Shown here: in pieces, positions 44,218-53,050 of the stretch
Layout: every line of letters starts with the position of its first letter
Position numbering within the stretch: the first letter of the stretch is position 1
NCBI GenBank assembly: GCA_964035575.1
Contig: OZ037855.1
Coordinates: 1,178,001 to 1,242,000 of the forward strand
Direction: 5' to 3'
DNA: 64,000 bases
Source of the DNA: Rhynchopus sp. YZ270_cl-10
Lineage: Eukaryota > Euglenozoa > Diplonemea > Diplonemida > Diplonemidae
Translations under genes and position numbers: made by a program
The notes under the pieces: model-generated
Told to the model about the DNA's origin: nothing
What the model saw: the letters and a program-made list of their open reading frames with translations, nothing else
The model's database searches: none

Positions 44218-44368
44218 AGTTGGGAAAAAATAAAAAGAAAACAAAAAAAAGTAAAAAAAGAAATCAGAAAAAGAAATCGGCCAAAATGTGTTGATTTCAA
44301 CAAAAAAAAATATCCGGCATTTGTGTTTCGATTTTTCCGTTACCCCCCCTTTACCCCTCCTCAAAAAA

Positions 44369-44399
44369 AGTGAAAGTTGCGCAAGGTGGCAACTACACT
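44369..44399 (+). repeat. HP3 hairpin repeat copy
   Basis: AGTGAAAGTTGC (44369-44380) pairs with GCAACTACACT (44389-44399) with a small bulge. It is more than 35 kb from the other two copies. Confidence 0.7.
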
Positions 44400-44540
44400 A
44401 TTTCCAATATGGTTTTTTTTTTTTTTTTCAAAAGAGAGAGAAAGAGACGGATCAGAAGGGAAGATGAACGACCTTTCGCGGGGAAGAAACAGGGGCGTGG
44501 GGGCCAACATCATGTTTGTTTTTTGCCTTTTGCTTTTTTT

Positions 44541-44590
44541 AGGTACATTGCCACAGAGAGGGCTTTGTATTTCGAGTCAATTTTTTTTTT
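44541..44590 (+). repeat. HP4 repeat copy
   Basis: AGGTACATTGCCACAGAGAG, then GGCTTTGTATTTCGAGTCAA, then a T tract. It is closely similar to 49542-49592. Confidence 0.75.
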
Positions 44591-44592
44591 TT

Positions 44593-44640
44593 ATGAATGA
44601 TGTGTGCCCCCTTCGGTCATTCATCTTTCAAACTTTCTTT
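44593..44640 (+). repeat. HP1 hairpin repeat copy
   Basis: ATGAATGA (44593-44600) pairs with TCATTCAT (44617-44624). The loop is tgtgtgcccccttcgg and the tail CTTTCAAACTTTCTTTT. Confidence 0.65.
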
Positions 44641-45300
44641 TTTGTTATTGTTCTCTTTTTTTTTTCAGTTCTTGGAATGGTGGAAGATGGTGCATATTTC
44701 TTTGACGATTTGCTTTTTTCTTTTTTTAAAAAGCGAACCTTCCATTTTTCTTCCTTTTTTTTTGGTATTGTATCAAAGTAAGTGCCCACCAATACTCCCT
44801 TTTTTCCGCTTAATCTATCTCAAGCAAAAAAGGTGTATTTGGAGGTGAAAAGCGGTACCAAAAAAAAAAAAAAAAAAAAAAATGGGTCGTATTGCATGAA
44901 ACTGCGGTTCTTTTATCAAAAAAAAAAAAAAAAGCTTTTTTTTTGGGGGGTCTTTTTCTATCAAATGAAGTATCCGTTTGGGGCGTATTCCTCACAGAAA
45001 AAAAAAAGGGGGTGAACGGCCGCAAAAAAAAAGGGGGGAGAAAAAAAAAAGCCCCCAATGATGATCAAAGAAAATCAAAAAAAGATTCCCTCCCTCTCTC
45101 TTTTCCACCCCTTCCTTCATCGCATTTTTGCACACAACAGAGTGCCACACCTCCTCTTTTAGTCTCTGTTCTTTGCCCCCTGGAGAGGTCTACAAAACTA
45201 TCAAGCAAAATTAACCAGAGCACAGAGCACAAAGCACTTTCAAAACAATCAAAAACCATTTCCAAACGCCCCCTGGAGGGGTATTGTGGGCCGACTATTT

Positions 45301-45352
45301 GGGGGTCAAAACACCAAAAAGGCCCTTTTTAAGGTCCTTTTTTTAGACCCCC
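45301..45352. repeat. Nested hairpin in TSR1 downstream spacer
   Basis: GGGGGTC (45301-45307) pairs with GACCCCC (45346-45352). Inside it AAAAAGG (45316-45322) pairs with CCTTTTT (45336-45342). Confidence 0.6.
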
Positions 45353-45479
45353 TTTTGGGGATTATGTTTGACGATACACAAAGGTTTGTTTTGCTCTCCC
45401 TCTCTCTCTCCCTCTCTCTCTAATACACCACGACAACAGCGATACAGCCCATCCACAGTACACACCAACCACTAATGTT

Positions 45480-46676
45480 ATGACGGAGTCCAAGCCTGCT
45501 GCCCTATGGCGCACCTTCCTCGCCACCCGCCGCGAATACACACGCAACGGCGACAAGCTCCGCAGGGTCTCCTCTGTGCTCTGCGTCGGCAGCTTTCTGT
45601 TGCTCTTCATCATTCTGTTGGGGCTCGAGACCGACACTCACGTACATCGGCTGATTGTGAACCGCGGGGGGACTGAGGTGGTGGAATACCGCTTGAATGC
45701 TACACTAACTCTGAACGGGAGTGTCGAGGTGGTGGAGAGCCTTGTCTACGAAACTACCTCGGGTTTCGCTAGAGGTGGCAACAGGGTTATCCCCTTTGTG
45801 TTACAGAACATCTCATTTTACTCCACAAACCCTCCAGGGTTGGAATACCTCATTAACACCCCCGAGGCCCGCACAGCCTCTGGCACCACCGAAGTTGCCT
45901 GGCGTGGTACACATCTCCCTGCCCCTATACGATATAACATTACCCTCGCATACACTCTTCCATCCTATGCAGTCATTCTGCAAGGTTCTGACCCTTCTCT
46001 CATTGATGTTACACCCCCGCCGGGGTATACTGTGTACACCGGAATGCTTCCGCGCGCAGTGCTCCCGCTCAATGCAGGGTTTTATGATGTGGTGCTCAGG
46101 CTGCCTTTCACAGTGTATAACCTTTCTTCGGAGGATCAACGGAATCTTTCAGCGATATCTGAGAATGAGCTGCAGTGGGTGGGAGAAGGGTTGGGTCGGC
46201 CTGGGGTGGAGACAAACTATCCGTCAGTGTTGTTGGCGCTGTTTGCGGATTTGAGTGGACCCTCTGGGTCGTTGGAGGAACGTAGCGACTTAGTAGAAGC
46301 ATGGTCGGATTCGAGGTACATCGATCTGTTCGGAGGGGGTGGAGCAGGGCGTGGCAACGTGAGTGACATATCTGTCGCTATGGAGGAGTCGCACGAAGCC
46401 ATCCTCACAACAGGCGCCCTCGCAATCCTCATTTTGCTTCTCATCTGCTGTTTCGTGTTGCTTCTCTTTGTTGTTGGGCGATACAGAGGCAGGCTAGGCC
46501 TCATAGGACAAAGCCACGAACTCCGTCTTGCACGTGAACGCGCTGTGATTCTTATACAATCTCTTTTCCGCGGTGTGCTGACACGAAAGAAGTTCTCAAA
46601 TGCAATGTTCACCATCCGCGAAAGAGCGCGAATGCGAAACAGAGATGGCAACAAACTCGAAGCTGCAAATGAGTAG
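45480..46676 (+). CDS. Two-span membrane protein with C-terminal IQ motif
   Basis: This encodes 398 residues. A signal-anchor helix at about 33-54 (SVLCVGSFLLLFIILLGLE) is followed by a probable lumenal or extracellular beta-rich domain with several N-x-S/T sites (NATLTLNGS, NISFYS, NITLAY). A second helix lies at about 307-330 (ALAILILLLICCFVLLLFVV). The short C-terminal segment holds an IQ-type calmodulin-binding motif (AVILIQSLFRGVLTRKKF). The ectodomain start (NGSVEVVESLVYETTSGFA, then GNRVIPF) resembles the DUF2207 opening, but I cannot confirm that. The topology would place both termini in the cytoplasm, letting calmodulin or a myosin light chain bind the tail. No enzymatic motif is seen. 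Confidence 0.7.
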   Translation: MTESKPAALWRTFLATRREYTRNGDKLRRVSSVLCVGSFLLLFIILLGLETDTHVHRLIVNRGGTEVVEYRLNATLTLNGSVEVVESLVYETTSGFARGGNRVIPFVLQNISFYSTNPPGLEYLINTPEARTASGTTEVAWRGTHLPAPIRYNITLAYTLPSYAVILQGSDPSLIDVTPPPGYTVYTGMLPRAVLPLNAGFYDVVLRLPFTVYNLSSEDQRNLSAISENELQWVGEGLGRPGVETNYPSVLLALFADLSGPSGSLEERSDLVEAWSDSRYIDLFGGGGAGRGNVSDISVAMEESHEAILTTGALAILILLLICCFVLLLFVVGRYRGRLGLIGQSHELRLARERAVILIQSLFRGVLTRKKFSNAMFTIRERARMRNRDGNKLEAANE

Positions 46677-46977
46677 GATGCTATTATAACATTTTTCTCA
46701 GAGAGGAAGGATGATATGGTAATTTCTGCGGGAGGTAAAAAAAAACCCCCCCCCCCCCTCATAAGTCAGGGGGTTCAGGCTGTAGCGATAGCTGCAAATG
46801 TTTGGGGGAATGTAGATCGATAGAAATCTGTAGATTATAATAAGATTGAGGGTGGGTTTTTTTTTGTGAAAACGAAAAGGGAGGGTAAACATCACAACAC
46901 ATAACAGAGAACAAAAAGGGGGTCGATAAAACAATAAGAGGGAAAGGCAGATTGAGGTGGTGTGCCGGGGTGAGTTG
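46677..46977. other. Short spacer
   Basis: About 300 bases with a C run at 46746-46758. The acceptor GGAAAGGCAG lies about 27 bases before the next start. The pyrimidine tract is weak here compared with other genes. Confidence 0.45.
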
Positions 46978-48897
46978 ATGAGCCACCGACAGTTTTTAGA
47001 GCAGTGGCAGGAGGATCAGATGCAGCACAAGCCGCATCAGCATCACCAACAAACACACCAACAAATGCAACAAGAGCAACGGCGGCAGCAACAAGAACTG
47101 GGTGTGCTTCAGCAGCAAATGCTACGCCAAGGTCCGCAGCAATTCTTTGTGCGGTCGCCGACAGAAGAAATGCTTCGCCAGCATCAACAACAACACCAAA
47201 ACCACCACCACCACCACCACCACCATCACCAACATCAGCACCAAAGCCAGCCCCAGAACCCTTTCGCACCCCAACCCCAACGGCAACAAGACGCCACAGT
47301 GCAGCTCTGCGGGATGTGCCTGAACATGGTGGTAGGCACCTGGGACAGCCACCTCCGCATCAACCATGAGGATGACATGGAGTCGTGCAGATACTGGAAT
47401 GCAGTGAAGGCTGTGGAGCAGTGCTCACGGGAAGACGCGCCACCCATGCTGGAAGCAAGCTCTGCCTGGGACCAGGTGATCCAGGGGGTGGAGTCTCGAC
47501 GGATGAGCAAGGCTGAGATTGATACCAAGCATTTTGGCGTGCACTTACTGACACAGATGTTCAACGGGGTGCTAGAGATGATTCCGTTTGGGTCTTCCGT
47601 CAACGGGACTGGCGAGCTTGGCTCGTCTGATACGGATGTCTCTGCACACTTCCTAGAGAAGATGCGCTCCCCCAACGAAGAGGACTTTGTCCGCCGCATC
47701 TACAACCGCCTCAACGACCGTCTCTACCACGGCGTCAACGGCAGCAACTACGTCACCGTGCTCACCAAGACCGCAGTGCCTCTCGTTATCCTGGACTTCC
47801 CCGCAACACTGCCCACCATGGACGGTACCTTAGTGTTCAAAGACCGAAGCATTTTGACCGGGTTCCGTACCCGGATCCTCTCGAGGCTGATGGAGAGCGA
47901 CGCAAAGCTGTATGCGCACCGTGAAGTTGAGAAGGAGATTGAGCGTGGCGTGCACGTCGTTTTGCTTGAGTTTGAGAAGCCTTCATCCGCAGTGAACGTG
48001 CTTCTTATGGCGGAGCAGATGGGGTGGTCGTTTGACCGTGTCGGCTCTGTGACGCTTGGGCTTCCATCATGTCTGGCGGGGAGGTGGCATATCACTGTAC
48101 GGCCGCACCTTGGGCCACGCAACACATCGCTGATCAAACAGATCCTGGGGTCATGCCAGAACGCTGAGGTTGCGACTGTGGCGTGTTGCGTTGTGAAGCG
48201 CTGGGGGAAGCTGCACAACGTCTCAGACTCACGACACGGGTACCTCAGCTCTTACGCACTCCTCTTGATGTTCTGCTTCTACCTGCAGCAGCGGGGTGTA
48301 GCTAGGTACATTGTCCCCGACTCCGTACAGCCGATCACAGACCTGCGAGAATGCCCACAGCCCCGCCTCCTCGACGATATGGAGCGCCAGGAGGTCAAAG
48401 ACCTGGTGGTCGGCTTCTTCGAGTACTACGCGAAGTTCGATTGGGGCCGTGTTGTGACCTTCAGAGAGGAGCCTTCCTCGGTGCTTACCATGGAGCAGGC
48501 GGGTCTGACGCACACAGCGTCGCTGAAGACGTTCCCTTTGAAGAAGGCGGCGCACGTTCATGCGTGGATGGGGATTGCAGACCCATATGAAGACACGAAC
48601 ACTGCGCGGAGGGTGTCGGTCGCGAAGTTTCACTACATCAGTGGGGTGATTGCTGCAACAGCGCTGTGCCTGCGGGAGACTGATGAGGACAAGCTTGCGA
48701 TGAACCTCCAGAGCGTCTTTGAAACGTCGTTCACACCGCGCAGTGGGTCCATAGACCCCCTTCTCACGGAGGACCAACGCAATGCCACTCACGAACACAA
48801 AGACTCATGTGACTCCCTCCTCCTCAAACTGCAGGGTCTCTTCATCGCACCACGCAGACTCTTCCCGTTTGGAGGCCACGTCAAATCTATGATGTGA
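46978..48897 (+). CDS. Zinc-finger terminal nucleotidyltransferase (TUTase/poly(A) polymerase-like)
   Basis: This encodes 639 residues from MSHRQFLEQWQ. A Gln- and His-rich N-terminus (including a run of nine His) precedes a C2H2 zinc finger: C111, C114, H125, H130. The nucleotidyltransferase domain has GSSVNGTG (from 205), the metal-binding pair D218-T-D220, and a third Asp, D273, in VILDF. The central domain has HGYLSSYALLLMFCFYLQQR, and a PAP-associated motif WMGIADPYEDTNTARR follows. The layout resembles the trypanosome RNA-editing uridylyltransferase RET1, which also has an N-terminal zinc finger. UTP or ATP preference cannot be read safely. If this is a diplonemid, a mitochondrial role in U-appendage editing is possible, but I see no clear targeting peptide. 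Confidence 0.85.
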   Translation: MSHRQFLEQWQEDQMQHKPHQHHQQTHQQMQQEQRRQQQELGVLQQQMLRQGPQQFFVRSPTEEMLRQHQQQHQNHHHHHHHHHQHQHQSQPQNPFAPQPQRQQDATVQLCGMCLNMVVGTWDSHLRINHEDDMESCRYWNAVKAVEQCSREDAPPMLEASSAWDQVIQGVESRRMSKAEIDTKHFGVHLLTQMFNGVLEMIPFGSSVNGTGELGSSDTDVSAHFLEKMRSPNEEDFVRRIYNRLNDRLYHGVNGSNYVTVLTKTAVPLVILDFPATLPTMDGTLVFKDRSILTGFRTRILSRLMESDAKLYAHREVEKEIERGVHVVLLEFEKPSSAVNVLLMAEQMGWSFDRVGSVTLGLPSCLAGRWHITVRPHLGPRNTSLIKQILGSCQNAEVATVACCVVKRWGKLHNVSDSRHGYLSSYALLLMFCFYLQQRGVARYIVPDSVQPITDLRECPQPRLLDDMERQEVKDLVVGFFEYYAKFDWGRVVTFREEPSSVLTMEQAGLTHTASLKTFPLKKAAHVHAWMGIADPYEDTNTARRVSVAKFHYISGVIAATALCLRETDEDKLAMNLQSVFETSFTPRSGSIDPLLTEDQRNATHEHKDSCDSLLLKLQGLFIAPRRLFPFGGHVKSMM

Positions 48898-49075
48898 TTT
48901 CTTAGATTAAATTCCATTTTTTTGGGGGAAGGGGTGGGGTGGGATGGGGTATCTGCCCTTGCGCTAGCATTTTAAAATCTTTCCCGCTTTAGGACAGTGC
49001 TCCGAAATGGGTGTTGTCTTTTTGACAGTTGTGGGTACTTCCAGAAGAGCGGAACATTATTATTGCCCAGTTGTG

Positions 49076-49112
49076 TGTGTCTGTGAGACACATTCTTCCA
49101 AATTTTCTTTTT
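49076..49112 (+). repeat. HP1-like hairpin copy
   Basis: TGTGTCT (49076-49082) pairs perfectly with AGACACA (49086-49092). The tail is TTCTTCCAAATTTTC. The basal AAGATG arm is lost. Confidence 0.55.
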
Positions 49113-49420
49113 TTCTTTTTTTTTCTGTTAATTTTTTAGGGGGGGTTTTACGTAATACGTTATCATTTTACTACGTAGTAAAAGCCGCGTATGACGTACC
49201 ATGCATCTATGTGATGAGGCCAATAGAGGGTGACTTATGAAATCAATTGTGCGGACAATCCAGCAAAGCGGATCGTGTCGTACAAATTTTATAGAACCAA
49301 AAAAGCAAATTAATGGGGGCATCCGTGTTTTCTTTTTTTACTGAGCACGGCTTCTCCACTAAGCTTTCTCTTTTTTTTAGAAAACAATAAAAAGCAAAAC
49401 AAAAACAGTACATCGATTAT

Positions 49421-49465
49421 AAAGATGTGTTGCCCCTCTGGCGAGGCGCATTGCATCTTTCATTT
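49421..49465 (+). repeat. HP1 hairpin repeat copy
   Basis: AAAGATG (49421-49427) pairs with CATCTTT (49454-49460). The interior TGCCCCTCTGGCGAGGCGCA adds GCC/GGC pairs. Confidence 0.65.
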
Positions 49466-49541
49466 CATTTTATTTTATTTTTTATTTGATAAATTGTTGA
49501 GTGTTGCCACAGTTGTGCAATCTCCACTGTAAGTGTTTTTT

Positions 49542-49592
49542 TAGGTACACTGTCACGAGAGGGCTTTGTATTTCAAGTCAACTTTTTTTTTT
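49542..49592 (+). repeat. HP4 repeat copy
   Basis: AGGTACACTGTCACGAGAGG, then GCTTTGTATTTCAAGTCAAC and a T tract. It is the best match to 44541. Confidence 0.75.
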
Positions 49593-50760
49593 TTCTTCTC
49601 TTCCTCTTTGTTCTGTTTGAGGCAAGGGCTTTCTCTTTTGGGGATTTCCCCCCCCCCAAGGAAAGAGCCTCTGGAAATAGCCCTTTGGGGTCGAGAGTGG
49701 GAGGGGATTTTTTTTTGCATATTAGCACAACCCTGATTTACCCAATGTTATTTAGTTTTTTTTCCCCCCAGGAAAATGGGGAAAGCAATGGGAGTGAGTG
49801 GTTGTATTCTTTTCAAGTTTGGGTGATTCTCATACTTTTATTTTTATGTTTTTTTTTGTGAATAGAAGTGGCCAGTTCACAGAGGTGCTACAAACCGGGG
49901 TTTTGCGAGTTTATTTCCCTGTGTTTTGGGCTCCTGGCTGTGATGTTTTTCTGTCAAAGGTTTCTTTTTCTGTAGTACATCTATTGTTGTTCACTTACCG
50001 GACCCCCATATTCAGCTGTTGTGGGGGTCATCCAGAAGTCATCAACACTTCCATCATTTTCTCTTTTTCTTTCTCTTTATTGAAGATATGTGTGGCAATA
50101 TTCATGTCTCAAGTGTTTCTTAGATTCGTCTGTGTGTGGGAAGGGGTTTTGCTGAAACAATTTTTCATTGTTTTTCCCCATGGATGCAGTGGCATTATTG
50201 GTAGTAATCCAGATTTTTGCGTCATTAACTTTTTTTTTTTTATATTGTGCAAAACCGACGTCGAGTCAGACTGTAGTCAACCTTTATTTACCATGCCATG
50301 TTAAAAAAGGTTAACGTTGGGGAAGTGTTCAGATATGACAGTTTTCTTTTTTTTTTTGGGGGTGGCTGACTCGAGGTTTCGGTTCATATTACAAGCTTTC
50401 CCTCTTTTTTTTATGCACAAAATTAACCTTGTGCCCGAACTGCGGAAGCAGGAATGTTATAACCCTGTGTGTACGATGTGCCCCCCATCTATGAATTGTG
50501 GCTTTCCCCCCCGCCCGCCACCAAATGCTGCTTTGTGTGTCATGTTCTGTTCCATCAGACTAAGGCAGATGAACAAAGTAGTTCTCTTGTGATCTCCCTC
50601 CGCTCGCCTCCCGAAGAACTCTGTACAGAGGATGAGGTACAGACCCTTCGGGTTCCCATTACAACAAAACGAATGCATTTCCCAAAAAAAAAAAAAAAAC
50701 AAAAAAAAAACGTCTGTTTCCTGCATCCATGTCAACATACGTTAGGTCCTCGCTAAGCCT

Positions 50761-50810
50761 TTAGATGTGTTGTGCCCTTGTGAGGGCCTGCACCTTTTCA
50801 AGTTTTTCCC
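50761..50810 (+). repeat. HP1-like hairpin copy (diverged)
   Basis: TTAGATGTGT start, GCCCT pairing with AGGGC around TGTG, then GCACCTTTTCAAGTTTTTCC. Confidence 0.5.
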
Positions 50811-50921
50811 CCCTACGTGCCAAAGAGAGTCATAACCATATTTTTTGCAATTTTTCTCATCTTTGTTGGGTTTGCAGCTCGCAAATCATCCCCTAGTTTT
50901 TTTTGACCAACAGTTGCGATC

Positions 50922-51013
50922 AAGGTGACCAAGCAGGCTATCTTTCCAACCTTGCATTTATAATTGGATGACTGAGCTCGGCAACGCTCAGGTTCATCTT
51001 ACAAGCTTTTTCT
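50922..51013 (+). repeat. Two HP1 hairpin repeats in tandem
   Basis: The first, from AAGGTGACCAAGC (50922-50934), has a poor right arm (TATCTTTCCAACC). The second, GATGACTGAGC (50967-50977), pairs with GCTCAGGTTCATC (50986-50998) with the same 2-base bulge as the copy at 38402, but with A-T changed to G-C inside the stem. The tail is TTACAAGCTTTTTC. Confidence 0.75.
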
Positions 51014-51564
51014 ATACATTTCCCTGTTTTTTTTATATTTTTTATAGCTATCGTCAAACATGACACACTGTACGTATGTCATGTTGCTGTGCTCTAGGTG
51101 CAACTCTTTCAAGCATGATCTGCCTCCCTATCTGTGTCCTAGCAGCTTTTCTTGCACTGGAGAAAAATCCTGCGATGACTGTATTTATCTGAAGAGGGAC
51201 TAGGGAGGGGAGGGGAGGGGAGGGGGGTTAATTAATGGTAATTATGTGAAATTTCTGACATTTTCGTCCTTCTTTTTAAGGAAGGACAAAAAATGCATGT
51301 CTTTCCGAGGCAAACCGACAACGCCCCCGTTAGAGAAAGATTCGACTTTGTTTTGTGTCGAATTGAAAAAAAATAGTTCAAAATTTAAGAAAAATCTGCC
51401 ATTTTTTTAAAAAAAAATACGTATTCAAAAAACCCTCTTCTTCAACCCTTTTTTTTGTCCCTCCCATCGCCTCTCTCTCCTCTCTCCACCTTATCTCTTT
51501 TTCCACAGCATTATACACAACACAACACCACTCTTCCCCCCTATTAATACCACTTCCTTCCGCA

Positions 51565-52530
51565 ATGTACACACTAAAATCCTCTTCTTCGGTGGGTGTC
51601 GATGTGTTTTCTGCGTCAATCAGCGCGGATGACAGCATGGTGGCACTAGGGTGCGGCGACGGCAAGGTACACTGTCTGTCAACCCAACGCCACACTGAGG
51701 ACTACGTTGTCGACCTTATGCGCGACAGCACGCTCAAACTCCCGGTTACTTCTGTAGCATTCCGCCCAACCATAGTGGGCAGCACTGTACGCAACGTTCT
51801 AGCAGCAGGCACTGCTGCGGGCACAGTCGAACACTGGCACATTACAAGCAAAAAACGACTCCACTCCGTCGACATCGGAACAGAAGTGTACTGTCTCTCC
51901 TATCGCCCCGATGCACAGCAATACGCCTGCGCCGGCAAGGACGGAGCAGTTCACATTGGAGACGCCTCTGGAAAAGGAATTTCAGCAAAGCTCTTCTGGG
52001 CGGAAGCCACCGACGACCGAGACCAACCCGCCAGAGCACACTCCTCTCGTGTGCAAAGCGTGAAGTGGATCCCACAGAACAACAGCGGGATCATCTCTGG
52101 TGGGTGGGATGAAAGCATTCAGATCTGGGACACCCGAGTAGACCATTCGGTAGGCAGTATGTACGGGGCATATATCTGTGGCGACGCATTGTGTATGAGT
52201 GCCGATGGAACATACGTGTACTCTGCATCCTGCAGAGATACAAACCAGATCCAGGTACGTGATATAAGGCAACCCGAGGGGACAGCAGAGGTGCTCCCAC
52301 TGCACCCATGCAAACCTGCAACTCATTTCTACTCCATAGCGTTGTCCGAAGAAGGCAGCATCGTTGCAGCAGGATCAACAGATTTGGTCGTATTCCAAAA
52401 AGCAGGCCCCCCGGTGTCACTCATATGGGAGGACGCATCCCCCCTCTTTGCAACCACAGTCTCCCCAACCTCCGCTCTCATGGCAGCATCAGGTGCTGGG
52501 GGTGAGGTAATGCTGTACGACCGTGCATAA
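51565..52530 (+). CDS. WD40-repeat protein
   Basis: This encodes 321 residues, the size of one seven-bladed propeller with little else. Typical blade ends are visible: ISGGWDESIQIWDTR (about residues 177-191), YSASCRDTNQIQVRD, and FRPTIVGSTVRNVLAAGTAAGTVEHW. The others are more diverged. There is no catalytic motif; such proteins act as scaffolds. I cannot assign it to a named WD40 family. There is no signal peptide, membrane span or nuclear signal. Confidence 0.8.
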   Translation: MYTLKSSSSVGVDVFSASISADDSMVALGCGDGKVHCLSTQRHTEDYVVDLMRDSTLKLPVTSVAFRPTIVGSTVRNVLAAGTAAGTVEHWHITSKKRLHSVDIGTEVYCLSYRPDAQQYACAGKDGAVHIGDASGKGISAKLFWAEATDDRDQPARAHSSRVQSVKWIPQNNSGIISGGWDESIQIWDTRVDHSVGSMYGAYICGDALCMSADGTYVYSASCRDTNQIQVRDIRQPEGTAEVLPLHPCKPATHFYSIALSEEGSIVAAGSTDLVVFQKAGPPVSLIWEDASPLFATTVSPTSALMAASGAGGEVMLYDRA

Positions 52531-53050
52531 GCTTTGCATTTGAGGGGTCTTTTTTTGCTCGAAAGCAAAAAAAAAAAGCGTAAAGGATATGGATGAGGGC
52601 AACGTTGGCGTGAAATGCTTTGAGACTCTGCCGAGATTGTCAAAATCCTTTTTTAAAGCGGGTTTCTTTGTTGCTTAATTTTTATACCGCGTGCGTAACA
52701 ACAGTCTTTTTTTCTCTCCTTTTTTGGTTGCAAGACCAAATCATTTTATTTTTTATTTTACACAATTTCTTTCCCCCCCTCCTCTGGGGTGCCAAACACT
52801 ATACACAAAATTGCCCGATAGAACATCCCTCCCCCCCATCATCCCACTCTTTCTTAAAATTCCACGAAAAATACCCCACCCACATCTCACACTTCTCACT
52901 CATGGTCTAGCCATATTCTGCACAATTACCCTCACTAGGCATCACAACTTCTCACTCAAATAACATCCCCTCTCCCCCTCCCTCTCCCTCTCTCTCACCT
53001 TCTCTCCCCAGCATTTTTCTTCTTTCAGGGTTGTCAACGTCTCTAACAAA
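52531..53050. other. Spacer
   Basis: A small hairpin TTTGCT and AAGCAAA flanked by T and A runs lies at about 52549-52575, just after the WD40 stop. The rest is pyrimidine-rich, with acceptors CTCTCCCCAG and TTCTTTCAG just before the next gene. No hairpin family member. Confidence 0.5.

Larger units (their letters stand above)
44218..45479. other. Spacer with HP1, HP3, HP4 repeats and nested hairpins
   Basis: T-rich and A-rich tracts with no credible frame. It contains HP3 at 44369, HP4 at 44541, HP1 at 44593, a near-repeat GCCCCCTGGAGAGG (45175) and GCCCCCTGGAGGGG (45268), and a nested hairpin at 45301-45352. Confidence 0.6.
48898..51564. other. Long spacer rich in hairpin repeats
   Basis: 2.7 kb without a gene. 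HP1 copies lie at 49076, 49421, 50761 and 50922-51013, and an HP4 copy at 49542. Other contents are a G-rich minisatellite at about 51203-51229 and many T tracts. The Phe-rich frame at 49798-50304 is T-tract translation. The end (TTTTTCCACAG at about 51509) is a trans-splice acceptor for the WD40 gene. Confidence 0.6.

Noticed and set aside
49798-50304. Open frame of 168 codons
   Set aside because: Extremely Phe-, Val- and Cys-rich, a product of T-rich spacer; no acceptor upstream and no family likeness.
51203-51229. Telomere-like or G-quadruplex array
   Set aside because: GGGGA repeats are short and isolated; they are not a telomeric repeat, and no chromosome end is present.
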